From Bacillota bacterium (GTDB lineage Bacteria; Bacillota; Clostridia; Lachnospirales; Lachnospiraceae), in the NCBI GenBank assembly GCA_023387655.1, contig JAEWHR010000020.1, forward strand, positions 1 through 64,000: a stretch of 64,000 nucleotides of DNA, written 5' to 3'. Of this stretch, positions 8,606 to 17,261 are shown piece by piece (position 1 is the first letter of the stretch; every line of letters begins with the position of its first letter). The position numbers and the translations under genes are program-made. Under the pieces are notes generated by a model. It was not told where the DNA came from. It saw only the letters and a list, made by a program, of their open reading frames with translations, and searched no databases.

Positions 8606-10960
8606 TTACTTTTTAGATTTTGCTGTTACTGTATACAAATTAGTTTTAGAATCATAATTTAGTAGAACGTTTATATTGGTATCCTTCATATATCCAATCG
8701 TAGGCTTTGTCTTTTTATCAGACATTTTAAATGTTAGCTTGTAACCATCAATCCAATAAAAGTTCTTTAGTAGATAAGCCCTTAACTCATCCTGATCTTT
8801 GATCTTCATAGGATCAATATCGGTATAAAAATCGATATCAGGAACCCCCATAAATGGTGTATGAGAATTCATGAAGGTAAATCTATCCTTTAAATAGTAG
8901 GTATATAAAACCTTTCCATTCGCCCCATCATCCCAGGTAGTATCCACGAACAACCATTGACCATTTAAAAATACTGCATTCCATGCATGGGCAAAGGTAA
9001 ATGGGTCCCCAGCTTCAAATGTACATGGAATTGATGCCCTTCTACACAAATGCATAAACAAAAGCGCATAATCACCACACACACCTCTTCCATTATCAAT
9101 GGTATAAATTATACTTTGAATCGTGTGCTCATCTTGCAATTTACTGTCATAGGTAATATGCTTCACAACAAAATCATGAATTGCTTTTACTTTCTGCTCA
9201 TCCGTCATTCCTGGCTTAATTATCTTAGCAAGAATAGCATCAAGCTTTTGATATAATTTTTTATGAATAGCATCCACTTGCATATTCATGTCTACTTTAT
9301 CCGTCTGTTTTAGTACTTTTGGTACAATATCGTAAGCTAATCCAGGTCCATATACTCCCTCTTCGAAATCAATGTAGGTACTTCCGCTTTTTATCGTAAT
9401 TTTGATACCATTCTCTGGTGTATAAACTTCTATTAAAGCACATCCTGTATCAATTTTAGTGTAAGTATTCTTAAGCTTAATTTTACTTAATACAGTGTCC
9501 TCAAAATTATCTTCCATGTAATCTTTGATTTCATTTTTATTTTCAAAAATAAAATGGATTGTATCCTTCCCAACGATGATCTTCTCTGGAGCCCATAAAC
9601 TATAAGGAATATTATATCCCCTTAAATTTCTAAAACGAAACATTCCCCAATCTAGGATAGCTTCTTCCTTAGTATAATTACTTTGCGGCTCAAATTTATC
9701 TACTTTTGTTTTCATTCCGTTCGTAATGCACGTGGAAACAATAACTTGATCTGCAATTGGGATTTTAGCACTATCTGAAATTCTTAAGGTGTTATTAAAA
9801 CCTCTACTGCTATAGATTGCTCCATTAATCAAGTATCTTGCAGCTTCCAGCCTTGTTAGCGGTTTTTCTAAATTTGTGTCATCATTAATCATACCGTAAA
9901 TAAATGCTTTTTTCACATAATCAGGACTATTAGGATCAATGATATTATCTTCTATTTCAATCTTTTCATTTAACTCATCAGATTCAAAATATAGCCTTGC
10001 CAACTCATCAAGGGTTATCGTCTTATAAAATTCATATGTAAAAGCTTCAGGTAATTCTTCATTAATAATTAGTTTTGTGATATACTCCTTTGCCTTGCTG
10101 GATGGTGCATCTTTGGAAAATTCAAAATACTCCAATTCTTTTTCTTTACTTCTATCCTCTTGAATCCATCTTATGGTTCTTTCATAGCTTTCTATTAAAG
10201 ACTCTATTGGTGTAGATCCATCATATTGATTATCATAGATATTATTTGGATTAAAGTTATATATATCATCATGGATATCTGCCAAGACTCTGGATGCTTC
10301 AATTTTTGATAACCCACTCTCTAAAAATAGTTTTTCAACTTCAGACGGAAATTGATTTAGTATTTCCTTACTGACTTTCTTCCCTTTTTGTATGGATTGA
10401 TTTAAATACCGTATTATCTTATCTTTAACCTTTAAATCAGCCTGATACACCTGATCTTTTTCTTTCCCCATTCGTGAAAAGTTACCAGCCAAGCCTTTAA
10501 AATTATAGAGATCCTCATCGTATACATTCAAATATAAACTAACATATTTTCCATCGAAATCCCAACCGTAGGAGCTGTCCTTGGCAAATTGAAGTTGCTC
10601 TGTTAGATGGTCTGAAATTAACTTATACTCTTGCGTGGAAAATCCGCCTAACTCTTCTTCCTTAAGCTCAATGGCTACTCTTATCTCATTAAGTTTCTTT
10701 TGTGCAGCCGCCTTAACCTGCTGATCTGATATCTTCTTTGTGATTCTTTCTGTTCTTTTTTGTCGATCATCGGTAATGATTGTCAAACTTCTTAAAGGAA
10801 TTTTTTCATCCCTTTCATATTGAAGAAACTCCTTCTCCATTTTTTTAAATATACTATCAAGTGCTTTGTTGTTGGAAAAGTAAGATGCCGCATTCGTTGT
10901 CGATAAGCTGGTCGACAAGGTCATTACTAGAGCAATTATAACTATTGCTAACTTTTTCAT
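8606..10960 (-). CDS. Secreted transglutaminase-core protein
   Basis: A 784-residue exported protein. The signal peptide is MKKLAIVIIALVMTLSTSLS ending near TNAAS. A long charged helical region follows. A middle part around 360-420 resembles S-layer-homology repeats (YVKKAFIYGMI, LTRLEAARYLINGA). The transglutaminase/protease-like core has Cys in GVCGDYA near residue 627, His in AHAWN near 655 and Asp in FVDTTWDDG near 672. The core suggests a cell-surface peptidase or crosslinking enzyme. A hypothetical link with the neighbouring Ig-like protein rests only on adjacency. Confidence 0.85.
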   Translation of the reverse strand: MKKLAIVIIALVMTLSTSLSTTNAASYFSNNKALDSIFKKMEKEFLQYERDEKIPLRSLTIITDDRQKRTERITKKISDQQVKAAAQKKLNEIRVAIELKEEELGGFSTQEYKLISDHLTEQLQFAKDSSYGWDFDGKYVSLYLNVYDEDLYNFKGLAGNFSRMGKEKDQVYQADLKVKDKIIRYLNQSIQKGKKVSKEILNQFPSEVEKLFLESGLSKIEASRVLADIHDDIYNFNPNNIYDNQYDGSTPIESLIESYERTIRWIQEDRSKEKELEYFEFSKDAPSSKAKEYITKLIINEELPEAFTYEFYKTITLDELARLYFESDELNEKIEIEDNIIDPNSPDYVKKAFIYGMINDDTNLEKPLTRLEAARYLINGAIYSSRGFNNTLRISDSAKIPIADQVIVSTCITNGMKTKVDKFEPQSNYTKEEAILDWGMFRFRNLRGYNIPYSLWAPEKIIVGKDTIHFIFENKNEIKDYMEDNFEDTVLSKIKLKNTYTKIDTGCALIEVYTPENGIKITIKSGSTYIDFEEGVYGPGLAYDIVPKVLKQTDKVDMNMQVDAIHKKLYQKLDAILAKIIKPGMTDEQKVKAIHDFVVKHITYDSKLQDEHTIQSIIYTIDNGRGVCGDYALLFMHLCRRASIPCTFEAGDPFTFAHAWNAVFLNGQWLFVDTTWDDGANGKVLYTYYLKDRFTFMNSHTPFMGVPDIDFYTDIDPMKIKDQDELRAYLLKNFYWIDGYKLTFKMSDKKTKPTIGYMKDTNINVLLNYDSKTNLYTVTAKSKK

Positions 10961-11102
10961 ACTTCATTTGTCTCCTAACGGATATATTTTGAGTTCGTAT
11001 TTTTCTAGTTTATTATAGAAAATTATAATAGTCAACATTTTCCATGCTTTATTACCCACCTTTGACTATACTTTATTTCACACCTCATTCAGACAGTTTT
11101 AG

Positions 11103-11131
11103 TTGATGACAAGGATAGAACATGTTATAAT
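11103..11131 (+). promoter_or_regulatory. Promoter of the GNAT gene
   Basis: TTGATG (11103-11108) and TATAAT (11126-11131) with a 17-bp spacer. Transcription would begin near 11138, giving a leader of about 127 nt before the GNAT start. No riboswitch or T-box motif was recognised in that leader. The rest of the 10961-11264 gap shows nothing else. Confidence 0.75.
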
Positions 11132-11264
11132 CAATGGAATTTATTGTATTTACATAATCTAACCTGTATTAAGATAGAAGATCAATAACGAATACATAAG
11201 AAATAGTAGAAGTTACAAAGAAAATGCTGCTTCAGTAGCAAATTTATTTTAACGGAGGTAACCT

Positions 11265-11726
11265 ATGCAGGTAAGAAAAGCATCCATTGATGACATAAAT
11301 GAAATTGCTGCTCTATATATTGAACAATTTAGCGCAATGAAAGATTTACAACCTGCCTTTTTTCAAGAAGGAGAACAAAGCAAAGTGTTTATTCAAGGTA
11401 TGATAGAAGGGGATGACTCTGATATTCTTGTACTTCATAAAAATAATAACATCATCGGGTTTATTCTCTTGCAAGTAAAAGAAACGCCGGATTTTCCATT
11501 CTTTATAAAACATAGATATGCATACTTAATGGATATTGTAATATCCAAAAGTGAACGAGGACAAGGTATGGGAAGTACTTTAATAAAAGAAGCTAAACAA
11601 TGGGCAAAAGACAGAAACCTTGCGTATATAGAGTTAGATGTTCTATCGAATAATGATAAAGCGATTACATTTTACAAAAAACATAGTTTTGAAGACAAAA
11701 GGCAATCAATGTTTTGTAGATTGTAA
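11265..11726 (+). CDS. GNAT-family N-acetyltransferase
   Basis: A 153-residue single-domain acetyltransferase. The acetyl-CoA loop RGQGMGSTLI is preceded by the beta-strand AYLMDIVIS. The C-terminal YIELDVLSNNDKAITFYKKHSFE is the usual GNAT motif B ending. ACGGAGGT precedes the ATG by 6 nt. The substrate is unknown. It has its own promoter and a downstream terminator. Confidence 0.9.
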   Translation: MQVRKASIDDINEIAALYIEQFSAMKDLQPAFFQEGEQSKVFIQGMIEGDDSDILVLHKNNNIIGFILLQVKETPDFPFFIKHRYAYLMDIVISKSERGQGMGSTLIKEAKQWAKDRNLAYIELDVLSNNDKAITFYKKHSFEDKRQSMFCRL

Positions 11727-11738
11727 GGTTTAGAAAGC

Positions 11739-11829
11739 AAAACCCTCAAACAGTTATTTGATGCGACCTCCAATTGTTAGATTTTTAAGTCTAACTTATT
11801 GGGATCAATTCATTTTACTTGAGGGTTTT
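11739..11829 (+). terminator. Terminator interrupted by a palindromic repeat
   Basis: AAAACCCTCAA (11739-11749) pairs perfectly with TTGAGGGTTTT (11819-11829), the classic arms of an intrinsic terminator for the GNAT gene. The loop is 69 nt and contains the 42-bp palindromic element described separately, which suggests that the element inserted into the loop of an older, shorter terminator. Confidence 0.7.
11765..11806 (+). repeat. 42-bp palindromic repeat, copy A
   Basis: The element starts GACCTCCAATTGTTAGA and ends TCTAACTTATTGGGATC. The two halves are imperfect inverted repeats around a short TTTTTAAG centre. A second copy in reverse orientation is at 17246-17289. The two bracket the hpd locus. 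The CCAATTGTTAGA arm recalls terminal repeats of some IS3-family insertion sequences (from memory, unverified), so it may be a miniature element or an IS scar. Confidence 0.75.
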
Positions 11830-11878
11830 ATTCATTACAATTTGGCTCTGTCACAACATATAGTTGAAAAATGATACT

Positions 11879-11911
11879 AATTTAGCAGGGCATAAAATGC
11901 TCTGCTAAATT
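11879..11911. other. Near-perfect 33-nt hairpin
   Basis: AATTTAGCAG (11879-11888) pairs with CTGCTAAATT (11902-11911), and inside it GCAT pairs with ATGC around AAA with one G-U step. No T run follows. It lies in the degraded stretch before hpdB. It may be an IS end, a structured RNA or a REP-like unit; its role is not known. Confidence 0.5.
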
Positions 11912-11958
11912 GGGCTTCTCTTATCACAATATCTAAAGAATAAGTACTAAAATTTCTG

Positions 11959-12280
11959 CTAATAATCATAATTACCAATGCCATAAATTATTATTTCACA
12001 AATAATTCCGATCTGTTCAAATTGAGCTATATCTTCCAATGTGATTGTTCTTACATTCTTAAATCTAATCCCCCTTGTATAATAAACTCATAGCCAAATG
12101 CTATGCTAATTCTTATAAAAATCTATATCAAAGTTGGAGAAGGATTTCTTCCTTTTCATCATTCAATCCAACTATTGATACGTGAATTTATACTGCAACT
12201 TACGCCAAATCAGAATACTCAAGTACTCGCTTAGCATTTCGTTTACCTTTCCAAGCTGGATTTTCTTCTTTCCCTATTTT
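11959..12280 (-). pseudogene. Degraded coding remnants
   Basis: On the minus strand two short protein-like stretches survive. One (about 12087-11959) contains IRFKNVRTITLEDIAQFEQI and ends at a stop after GNYDY. The other (about 12280-12200) contains EENPAWKGKRNAKRVLEYSD before a stop. They are in different frames with stops between, and a run of five G near 12070 could be a frameshift point. The parent gene was not recognised. Apart from the hairpins, the terminator and the hpd promoter, nothing else is seen in 11727-12493. Confidence 0.3.
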
Positions 12281-12284
12281 ATTT

Positions 12285-12329
12285 TAGTGTAATTTACACT
12301 ATCAGATGAAGAAAAATAAGTACTATAAT
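12285..12329 (+). promoter_or_regulatory. hpd promoter with Crp/Fnr-type operator
   Basis: A perfect 17-bp palindrome TAGTGTAATTTACACTA (12285-12301) lies upstream of a -10 TATAAT (12324-12329). There is no good -35 sequence. If transcription starts near 12336, the palindrome is centred at about -43, the class II activator position used by Crp/Fnr proteins. A Crp/Fnr gene sits at the far end of the same cluster. Activation by it is inference. Confidence 0.65.
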
Positions 12330-12370
12330 ATGATCGTTGCATGAAACTCTGTAAGTCAGCATTAAATAAG

Positions 12371-12454
12371 TTCTGTTTTACAGAATTCTTAGATTCAATA
12401 TAAACTACTTCTGCTGAATTCTTATGATAATGTAAAGCTCAACAAAGTAGTTTA
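12371..12454 (+). other. Structured leader of hpdB
   Basis: The leader of about 158 nt can form TTCTG/CAGAA (12371-12385) and a longer perfect 10-bp stem TAAACTACTT (12401-12410) with AAGTAGTTTA (12445-12454). The RBS AGAGGT lies further on at about 12481. These could stabilise the mRNA of a highly expressed glycyl radical enzyme. No known riboswitch class was recognised. Confidence 0.45.
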
Positions 12455-12493
12455 TTATTATGCATAAGTTATAAAAGAAAAGAGGTATTATAA

Positions 12494-15184
12494 ATGAATT
12501 TAAAGGGAAATACACTTGAAGATGTCTTAAAAAGTCGTGGTATTGACATGGCAGATGTTGACGCTCAAGATTATAAAATTCCAGAACCAAAAGAGAGCAC
12601 GAAAAGACTTATGGAAGTCTACTACAACTTAAAAGTTACTGCAGATATGGAAGCTCCATACTGGTACAACAGAGCTTGGTGGGAAAATGACGGAGATGTA
12701 ACTATCGTAAGAAGAGCGAAAGCTATGGCTGCATGCTTATCACATATTACACCTACAATTTTGCCTTATGAGAAACTTGTTATGAACAAGACAAAAAATG
12801 TTAGAGGTGCTTTCCCATTTCCTTGGGTTTGTGCAAGTTTCTTTAACGCACAGGCAGAAGCTTTAATGAACGAAGTGGATGCTCCAGCAGAGAGTGAAGC
12901 TGACTCAGTCAGCATGGTTGGTGCTGGTGGCGGTAATGTTACTGAAAGTTATGGAAATGTTATTTCTCTTGCTAAGAAGTTTGGTATGAGAAAGGAAGAA
13001 ATCCCAGTTTTAGTTAAAACATCTGAGCCTTGGGATGGCGTTTCTGTGGAAGACATAAGTGCAAAATATGCAAAATTCACACCTGGATATGATCTAGAAC
13101 AACGAATTATGGAATCTGTTATCTGTATGTTTGATTCCTGGGCTATTCCTCAAGGACGTGAAGTAATGAACTATTACTTGCCTTTGGAATATGGTTTTGA
13201 CAGAATCATAGAATTATGCGATGAAAAAATCGCTGAAGTTATGGGTGAAGCAGGTGATGACGGAATTCAGGGCATGAGTAGAGGTTATTACTACGTAGCA
13301 ATGAAAGAAATCACAAAAGGATTGAGCGCTTGGTGTGAAAACTATTCAAAACAAGCAAAATACTTAGCTTCCATTGAAACAGACCCAGAATTAAAAGCTA
13401 ACTACGAAAAAATTCAAGAGGTTATGGGAAATATCGCACATAAGAAACCTTCAAACTTCTGGGAAGCAATTCAGATGACAATCTGTTGTCATTTAGGCGT
13501 TGTCAATGAAGATCCTCAGTCTGGTCAATCAATTGGTAGACTCGGACAAGTATTACAGCCATTTTATGAAAAAGATATTGAAGATGGCATTATGACAGAG
13601 GAAGAGGTGATTGAACTTCTTGAATTATACAGAATTAAAATTACTTGTATTGAATGTTTTGCATCAGCAGGAGTATCTGGCGGTGTTCTTTCCGGTAATA
13701 CATTCAACAACCTTTCTTTAGGTGGACAAAGTTACCATGGCCTTACAGCAGTTACTCCACTGGAATATTTAATTGTTGAAGCAGGTATGAGAAATAGAAC
13801 TCCTCAACCTACACTAACTGTATTATATGATGAAAAGACACCAGAAGACTTTCTTATGAAAGCTGCTTCTTGTACAAAATTAGGCTGTGGATATCCTGCA
13901 TGGGTGAACAATCAGACCGGTATGAACTTTATGTTAAGAAATTACGGACCGGAAGGAATGAGTCTTGAAGACGCAAGAGCATGGTGCCTTGGAGGATGTC
14001 TTGAATCTGCCCCTGGATGCTTCCTGCCACTACATTATAATGGAAAAGTAACCATGATTCCTGGTGGCGCTTCACCTACCTGTGGTACAGGTGTGCATTT
14101 TATTGCTATGCCTAAAATACTTGAACTTGTTTTAACAAACGGTCTAGATAAAAGAACAGGAAAACAAATATATCCAGCTCACAATCGAAAGATTGATTCT
14201 TATGAAACCATGGTGGATCAATGGGGAAAATATATGGAGCTTACGACAGATGTTGTTAATAAGGTCAATAATATTCAAATGGATCTTTGGAGAAAAAATA
14301 ACATGCCTGTTGTTAACTCACTCTTAAAACCTGACTGCTTTACCAATGGTCAAGACATTGGTGCTATGGGTGCAAGATATAATGCAACGATTAACTTCGA
14401 ATCTTGTGGTACTATCACATTGATTAATTCCCTAGCTTCTATTAAGAAAAATGTCTTTGATGATAAGAAGTTTACAATCGAAGAAATGACAGATGCATTG
14501 CTTAATAACTTTGGATTTGAAACTGCATACCAAACAGGGGTATTCTCACCAGATTCAAGAGTGAGCACAGAAAACAGCCCTAAATACGAAGAGATTTTTG
14601 CTGCTTGCATAAATGCACCAAAATACGGAAATGCAGACCCATATGCAGACAATATTTTAAGAGACTATGAGTATTACATGTATGACATGGTTCGCAAATT
14701 TAAGTCATACTACGGCAAACCTTTATATCTATGCCAAATCTCAGTATCAACCCATGGTCCTCAAGGTTTTGTAACATTAGCTACAGCAGATGGAAGATTA
14801 GCAGGTACAACTTACTCAGATGGTTCTTTATCTGCAGAGGCTGGAACTGATAAGAATGGTATTTATGCTATATTCGAATCTGCAACTGTTTATGACCACT
14901 CAATGGAACAAAACTCACAGATGAATCTAAAACTTCATCCTACAGCAGTAAGAGGTTTGAATGGAACTAGAAAACTTCTTGATATTGTACGTGCTTACAT
15001 GAGAAAAGGTGGATTCCATGTTCAGTTTAACGTTGTTGATTCAGAAACATTAAGAGATGCACAGGAAAGACCAGACAATTACAGAGACTTAATGGTTCGT
15101 GTAGCTGGATTTACACAGTACTGGTGTGAAATCGGTAAGCCTATACAAGATGAAGTTATTTACAGAACTGAATATGAAGCATAA
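12494..15184 (+). CDS. hpdB: 4-hydroxyphenylacetate decarboxylase, large subunit
   Basis: An 896-residue glycyl radical enzyme that decarboxylates 4-hydroxyphenylacetate to p-cresol at the end of tyrosine fermentation. The sequence shows the thiyl cysteine Cys502 and Glu504 in GGCLESAPG, Ser343 in DPQSGQS, His535 in GTGVHF, Glu636 in INFESCG and the radical Gly872 in RVAGFTQYW. The C. difficile enzyme (from memory) has Ser344, Cys503, Glu505, His536, Glu637 and Gly873, so all six match with a constant offset of one. Pyruvate formate-lyase and diol dehydratases lack this CLE pattern with a small subunit. A related arylacetate decarboxylase (indole- or phenylacetate) cannot be excluded. It is the first gene of hpdBCA. 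Confidence 0.93.
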   Translation: MNLKGNTLEDVLKSRGIDMADVDAQDYKIPEPKESTKRLMEVYYNLKVTADMEAPYWYNRAWWENDGDVTIVRRAKAMAACLSHITPTILPYEKLVMNKTKNVRGAFPFPWVCASFFNAQAEALMNEVDAPAESEADSVSMVGAGGGNVTESYGNVISLAKKFGMRKEEIPVLVKTSEPWDGVSVEDISAKYAKFTPGYDLEQRIMESVICMFDSWAIPQGREVMNYYLPLEYGFDRIIELCDEKIAEVMGEAGDDGIQGMSRGYYYVAMKEITKGLSAWCENYSKQAKYLASIETDPELKANYEKIQEVMGNIAHKKPSNFWEAIQMTICCHLGVVNEDPQSGQSIGRLGQVLQPFYEKDIEDGIMTEEEVIELLELYRIKITCIECFASAGVSGGVLSGNTFNNLSLGGQSYHGLTAVTPLEYLIVEAGMRNRTPQPTLTVLYDEKTPEDFLMKAASCTKLGCGYPAWVNNQTGMNFMLRNYGPEGMSLEDARAWCLGGCLESAPGCFLPLHYNGKVTMIPGGASPTCGTGVHFIAMPKILELVLTNGLDKRTGKQIYPAHNRKIDSYETMVDQWGKYMELTTDVVNKVNNIQMDLWRKNNMPVVNSLLKPDCFTNGQDIGAMGARYNATINFESCGTITLINSLASIKKNVFDDKKFTIEEMTDALLNNFGFETAYQTGVFSPDSRVSTENSPKYEEIFAACINAPKYGNADPYADNILRDYEYYMYDMVRKFKSYYGKPLYLCQISVSTHGPQGFVTLATADGRLAGTTYSDGSLSAEAGTDKNGIYAIFESATVYDHSMEQNSQMNLKLHPTAVRGLNGTRKLLDIVRAYMRKGGFHVQFNVVDSETLRDAQERPDNYRDLMVRVAGFTQYWCEIGKPIQDEVIYRTEYEA

Positions 15185-15219
15185 TAAGGAACATTGAAAG
15201 AATGAACGGAGGCAAATCT

Positions 15220-15480
15220 ATGCGTCACTATGATTGCAAAAATTATATAAATTTAGATTGTGAAAAAGGTATATGTGCTCGATGCAAGGCGATTGTACCT
15301 ATTGATGGTGAAGGAAGTGAAGCTTGCTCTAATTTTAAAGCTGCTGATAAATGTGGAAACTGTAAAAACTTCTCTAACCCAGATAAATACGGAATCGGAA
15401 CATGTACTGGATTAGGTAAAGAAAACTGGTCATATGCTACCATGAATGCTTGTACCTGTTCAGGCTATCAAGCAAGATAG
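15220..15480 (+). CDS. hpdC: 4-hydroxyphenylacetate decarboxylase, iron-sulfur small subunit
   Basis: An 86-residue cysteine-rich protein that binds two [4Fe-4S] clusters and assembles with HpdB. The upstream ATG at 15202 overlaps the spacing region, while GGAGG at 15208-15212 is 7 nt before the ATG at 15220. With that start the ligands fall at His3, Cys6, Cys19, Cys36 and Cys45, Cys48, Cys62, Cys80, the positions remembered for the C. difficile small subunit. Two further cysteines (14, 22) and Cys78 are extra. The presence of this subunit separates HPAD-type enzymes from other glycyl radical enzymes. Confidence 0.93.
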   Translation: MRHYDCKNYINLDCEKGICARCKAIVPIDGEGSEACSNFKAADKCGNCKNFSNPDKYGIGTCTGLGKENWSYATMNACTCSGYQAR

Positions 15481-15493
15481 GGTAGGATAAGAC

Positions 15494-16432
15494 ATGAGTA
15501 AAAAGGGCTTAATCTTTGACATACAGAGCTTTTCTGTACACGATGGACCGGGATGTAGAACCAGCATATTTCTAACAGGATGTCCTCTGCAATGCAAATG
15601 GTGCGCAAATCCAGAAAGCTGGATTCCTAAAAAGCATCTTCTATTTGCAGAAAACTCCTGTAAATGGGAGAAAGGCTGTCGGGCATGCAAAAATGTATGC
15701 CCCCATAATTCAATTACCTTCGATGAACATGGTAAGCCAAGTATATCCTTTGATATTTGTAATAAGTGTGAGACTTTTGACTGTGTTAGTATCTGTCCAA
15801 ATAATGCTTTAAAACAGTGTGTGAAGGAATATACAGTAGATGATGTTATAAAAATCCTTAGACGTGATTTTAATAATTGGGGACCTTTGGGAGGAGTCAC
15901 TTTCTCAGGAGGAGATCCTTTCATACAACATGAATTTTTAATTGAAGTTTTAAAGGAATGTAACAAGTGGCAAATCCATACCGCTATTGAGACCAGTGGA
16001 TATGCAAAAGAAGAAGTATTTTTAGAAGTATTCAAACACATTAATTTCGCATTTATTGATGTGAAGAACATGGATAGAGAAAAGCATAAAGAAAAAACGG
16101 GAGTATATAATGATTTAATACTTTCAAATATTGAAGCACTTAAAAAATCCGATTGGAAGGGTAGACTAGTTCTAAGACAACCTACCATCGCCGGCTATAA
16201 CGACAGTGATGAAAATGCATATAAGTTAATTGAATTTATGAACAAAAACTCATTATATGAAATTAATCTTCTAAAATTCCACCGTTTGGGAGAAACAAAG
16301 TGGAATCAACTAGGAAAAGAGTATGCATATCATGATAATGGAGATATAACACAAGAAAAAATGGAACATCTTCAACAAATATACTTAGATAATAATATAG
16401 CTTGCTATATAGGTGATAACACCCCTTTCTGA
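15494..16432 (+). CDS. hpdA: 4-hydroxyphenylacetate decarboxylase activating enzyme
   Basis: A 312-residue radical SAM activase that abstracts hydrogen from Gly872 of HpdB. The radical SAM motif is CPLQCKWC in LTGCPLQCKWCANPES. Two ferredoxin-like cysteine clusters follow (CRACKNVCPHN and CNKCETFDCVSICPNN), typical of glycyl radical enzyme activases other than PflA. The N-terminus IFDIQSFSVHDGPGCRT is the family signature. It begins 13 bp after hpdC and is the last gene of the operon, followed by a terminator. Confidence 0.93.
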   Translation: MSKKGLIFDIQSFSVHDGPGCRTSIFLTGCPLQCKWCANPESWIPKKHLLFAENSCKWEKGCRACKNVCPHNSITFDEHGKPSISFDICNKCETFDCVSICPNNALKQCVKEYTVDDVIKILRRDFNNWGPLGGVTFSGGDPFIQHEFLIEVLKECNKWQIHTAIETSGYAKEEVFLEVFKHINFAFIDVKNMDREKHKEKTGVYNDLILSNIEALKKSDWKGRLVLRQPTIAGYNDSDENAYKLIEFMNKNSLYEINLLKFHRLGETKWNQLGKEYAYHDNGDITQEKMEHLQQIYLDNNIACYIGDNTPF

Positions 16433-16468
16433 TATTTATTCATAAGTAACATAAAAGGTTGAATTTTT

Positions 16469-16516
16469 AAAAACTAGTAGTTCTAATATTGGAATTGCTA
16501 GTTTTTTATATATAAT
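16469..16516 (+). terminator. hpd terminator overlapping the crp promoter
   Basis: AAAAACTAG (16469-16477) pairs with CTAGTTTTT (16498-16506), followed by T. The inner part TTCTAATATTGGAA is nearly palindromic. A promoter for the next gene, TTGGAA (16489-16494), 16 bp, TATAAT (16511-16516), is woven into the same DNA, so the regulator can be transcribed separately from hpdBCA. Confidence 0.7.
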
Positions 16517-16550
16517 ATAAATTAACGCTTATTTAGAAAGGATAATTAAT

Positions 16551-17261
16551 ATGGAACTAAAAGATACATGCATATATGATTACATAAAGGATTATTTGAA
16601 TGAAATATACATTGTAAACTATAATAAAGGACAATATATTGCCCATTCCAATGAAAACTTTGAAGGGATTTATTTTATATTGGATGGAGAGGTTAAAGTA
16701 GAATGTATCACGAATTATGGCAAGAGCTTTTTAGTAGATGAACTTTCTAAAAATGAATTTGTAGGAAAAATTAGTTATATGTATGAACAAAATTTATTAT
16801 GTGATATTACTGCTATGAGCAAGGTTACTCTACTAAAAATAGATAAAGACACCTTTAAAAAATTGCAAAAGAACTCAGAGTTCTTAAAAACATTCCTATT
16901 TAAGACTAGCAAGAGAATCTATTGTATGTATAAGAAGCTTATGTTAAGGGATTTATTCAGTCTGGAAGAAATCTTTGCTTTCTACATGTTGAAAAATTCT
17001 AAAAATGATATATTTGAATATAAGAGCATGTATAGTCTATGCAAAACCTTATCTATGAGCCGAAAAAGTCTGTATAATACAATAAATAAGCTTATAGAAA
17101 AGGGGTATATTAGAAAAGACAAAAATTCACTTACTATTTTAGATAAGGAATATTTATATAAAACATCTATATCAGTAAGAGAATTTTATGAGATTGATCA
17201 CTGCGATTGCAAATTTGACATAAAAATCCCCTATCCCCTTGAGCCGATCCCCAAAAGTTAG
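16551..17261 (+). CDS. Crp/Fnr-family transcriptional regulator
   Basis: A 236-residue regulator. The cyclic-nucleotide-binding-like beta barrel covers about residues 15-115 (EGIYFILDGEVKVECI, LLKIDKDTFKKL). A dimer helix and a C-terminal winged helix follow, with recognition helix MSRKSLYNTINKLIEKG. There is no N-terminal Fnr cysteine cluster, although CDC occurs near the C-terminus. It lies directly after hpdA and is the best candidate activator of hpdBCA through the palindrome at 12285-12301. The last codons and the stop lie inside a palindromic repeat, so the native C-terminus may have been altered. Confidence 0.88.
   Translation: MELKDTCIYDYIKDYLNEIYIVNYNKGQYIAHSNENFEGIYFILDGEVKVECITNYGKSFLVDELSKNEFVGKISYMYEQNLLCDITAMSKVTLLKIDKDTFKKLQKNSEFLKTFLFKTSKRIYCMYKKLMLRDLFSLEEIFAFYMLKNSKNDIFEYKSMYSLCKTLSMSRKSLYNTINKLIEKGYIRKDKNSLTILDKEYLYKTSISVREFYEIDHCDCKFDIKIPYPLEPIPKS

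Noticed and set aside
11138..11264. T-box or riboswitch in the GNAT leader
   Set aside because: No T-box core or known riboswitch core was recognised; only a small weak hairpin is present.
12494..15184. Pyruvate formate-lyase or diol dehydratase
   Set aside because: The CLE active site, His535/Glu636 pattern and the linked iron-sulfur small subunit fit the HPAD group instead.
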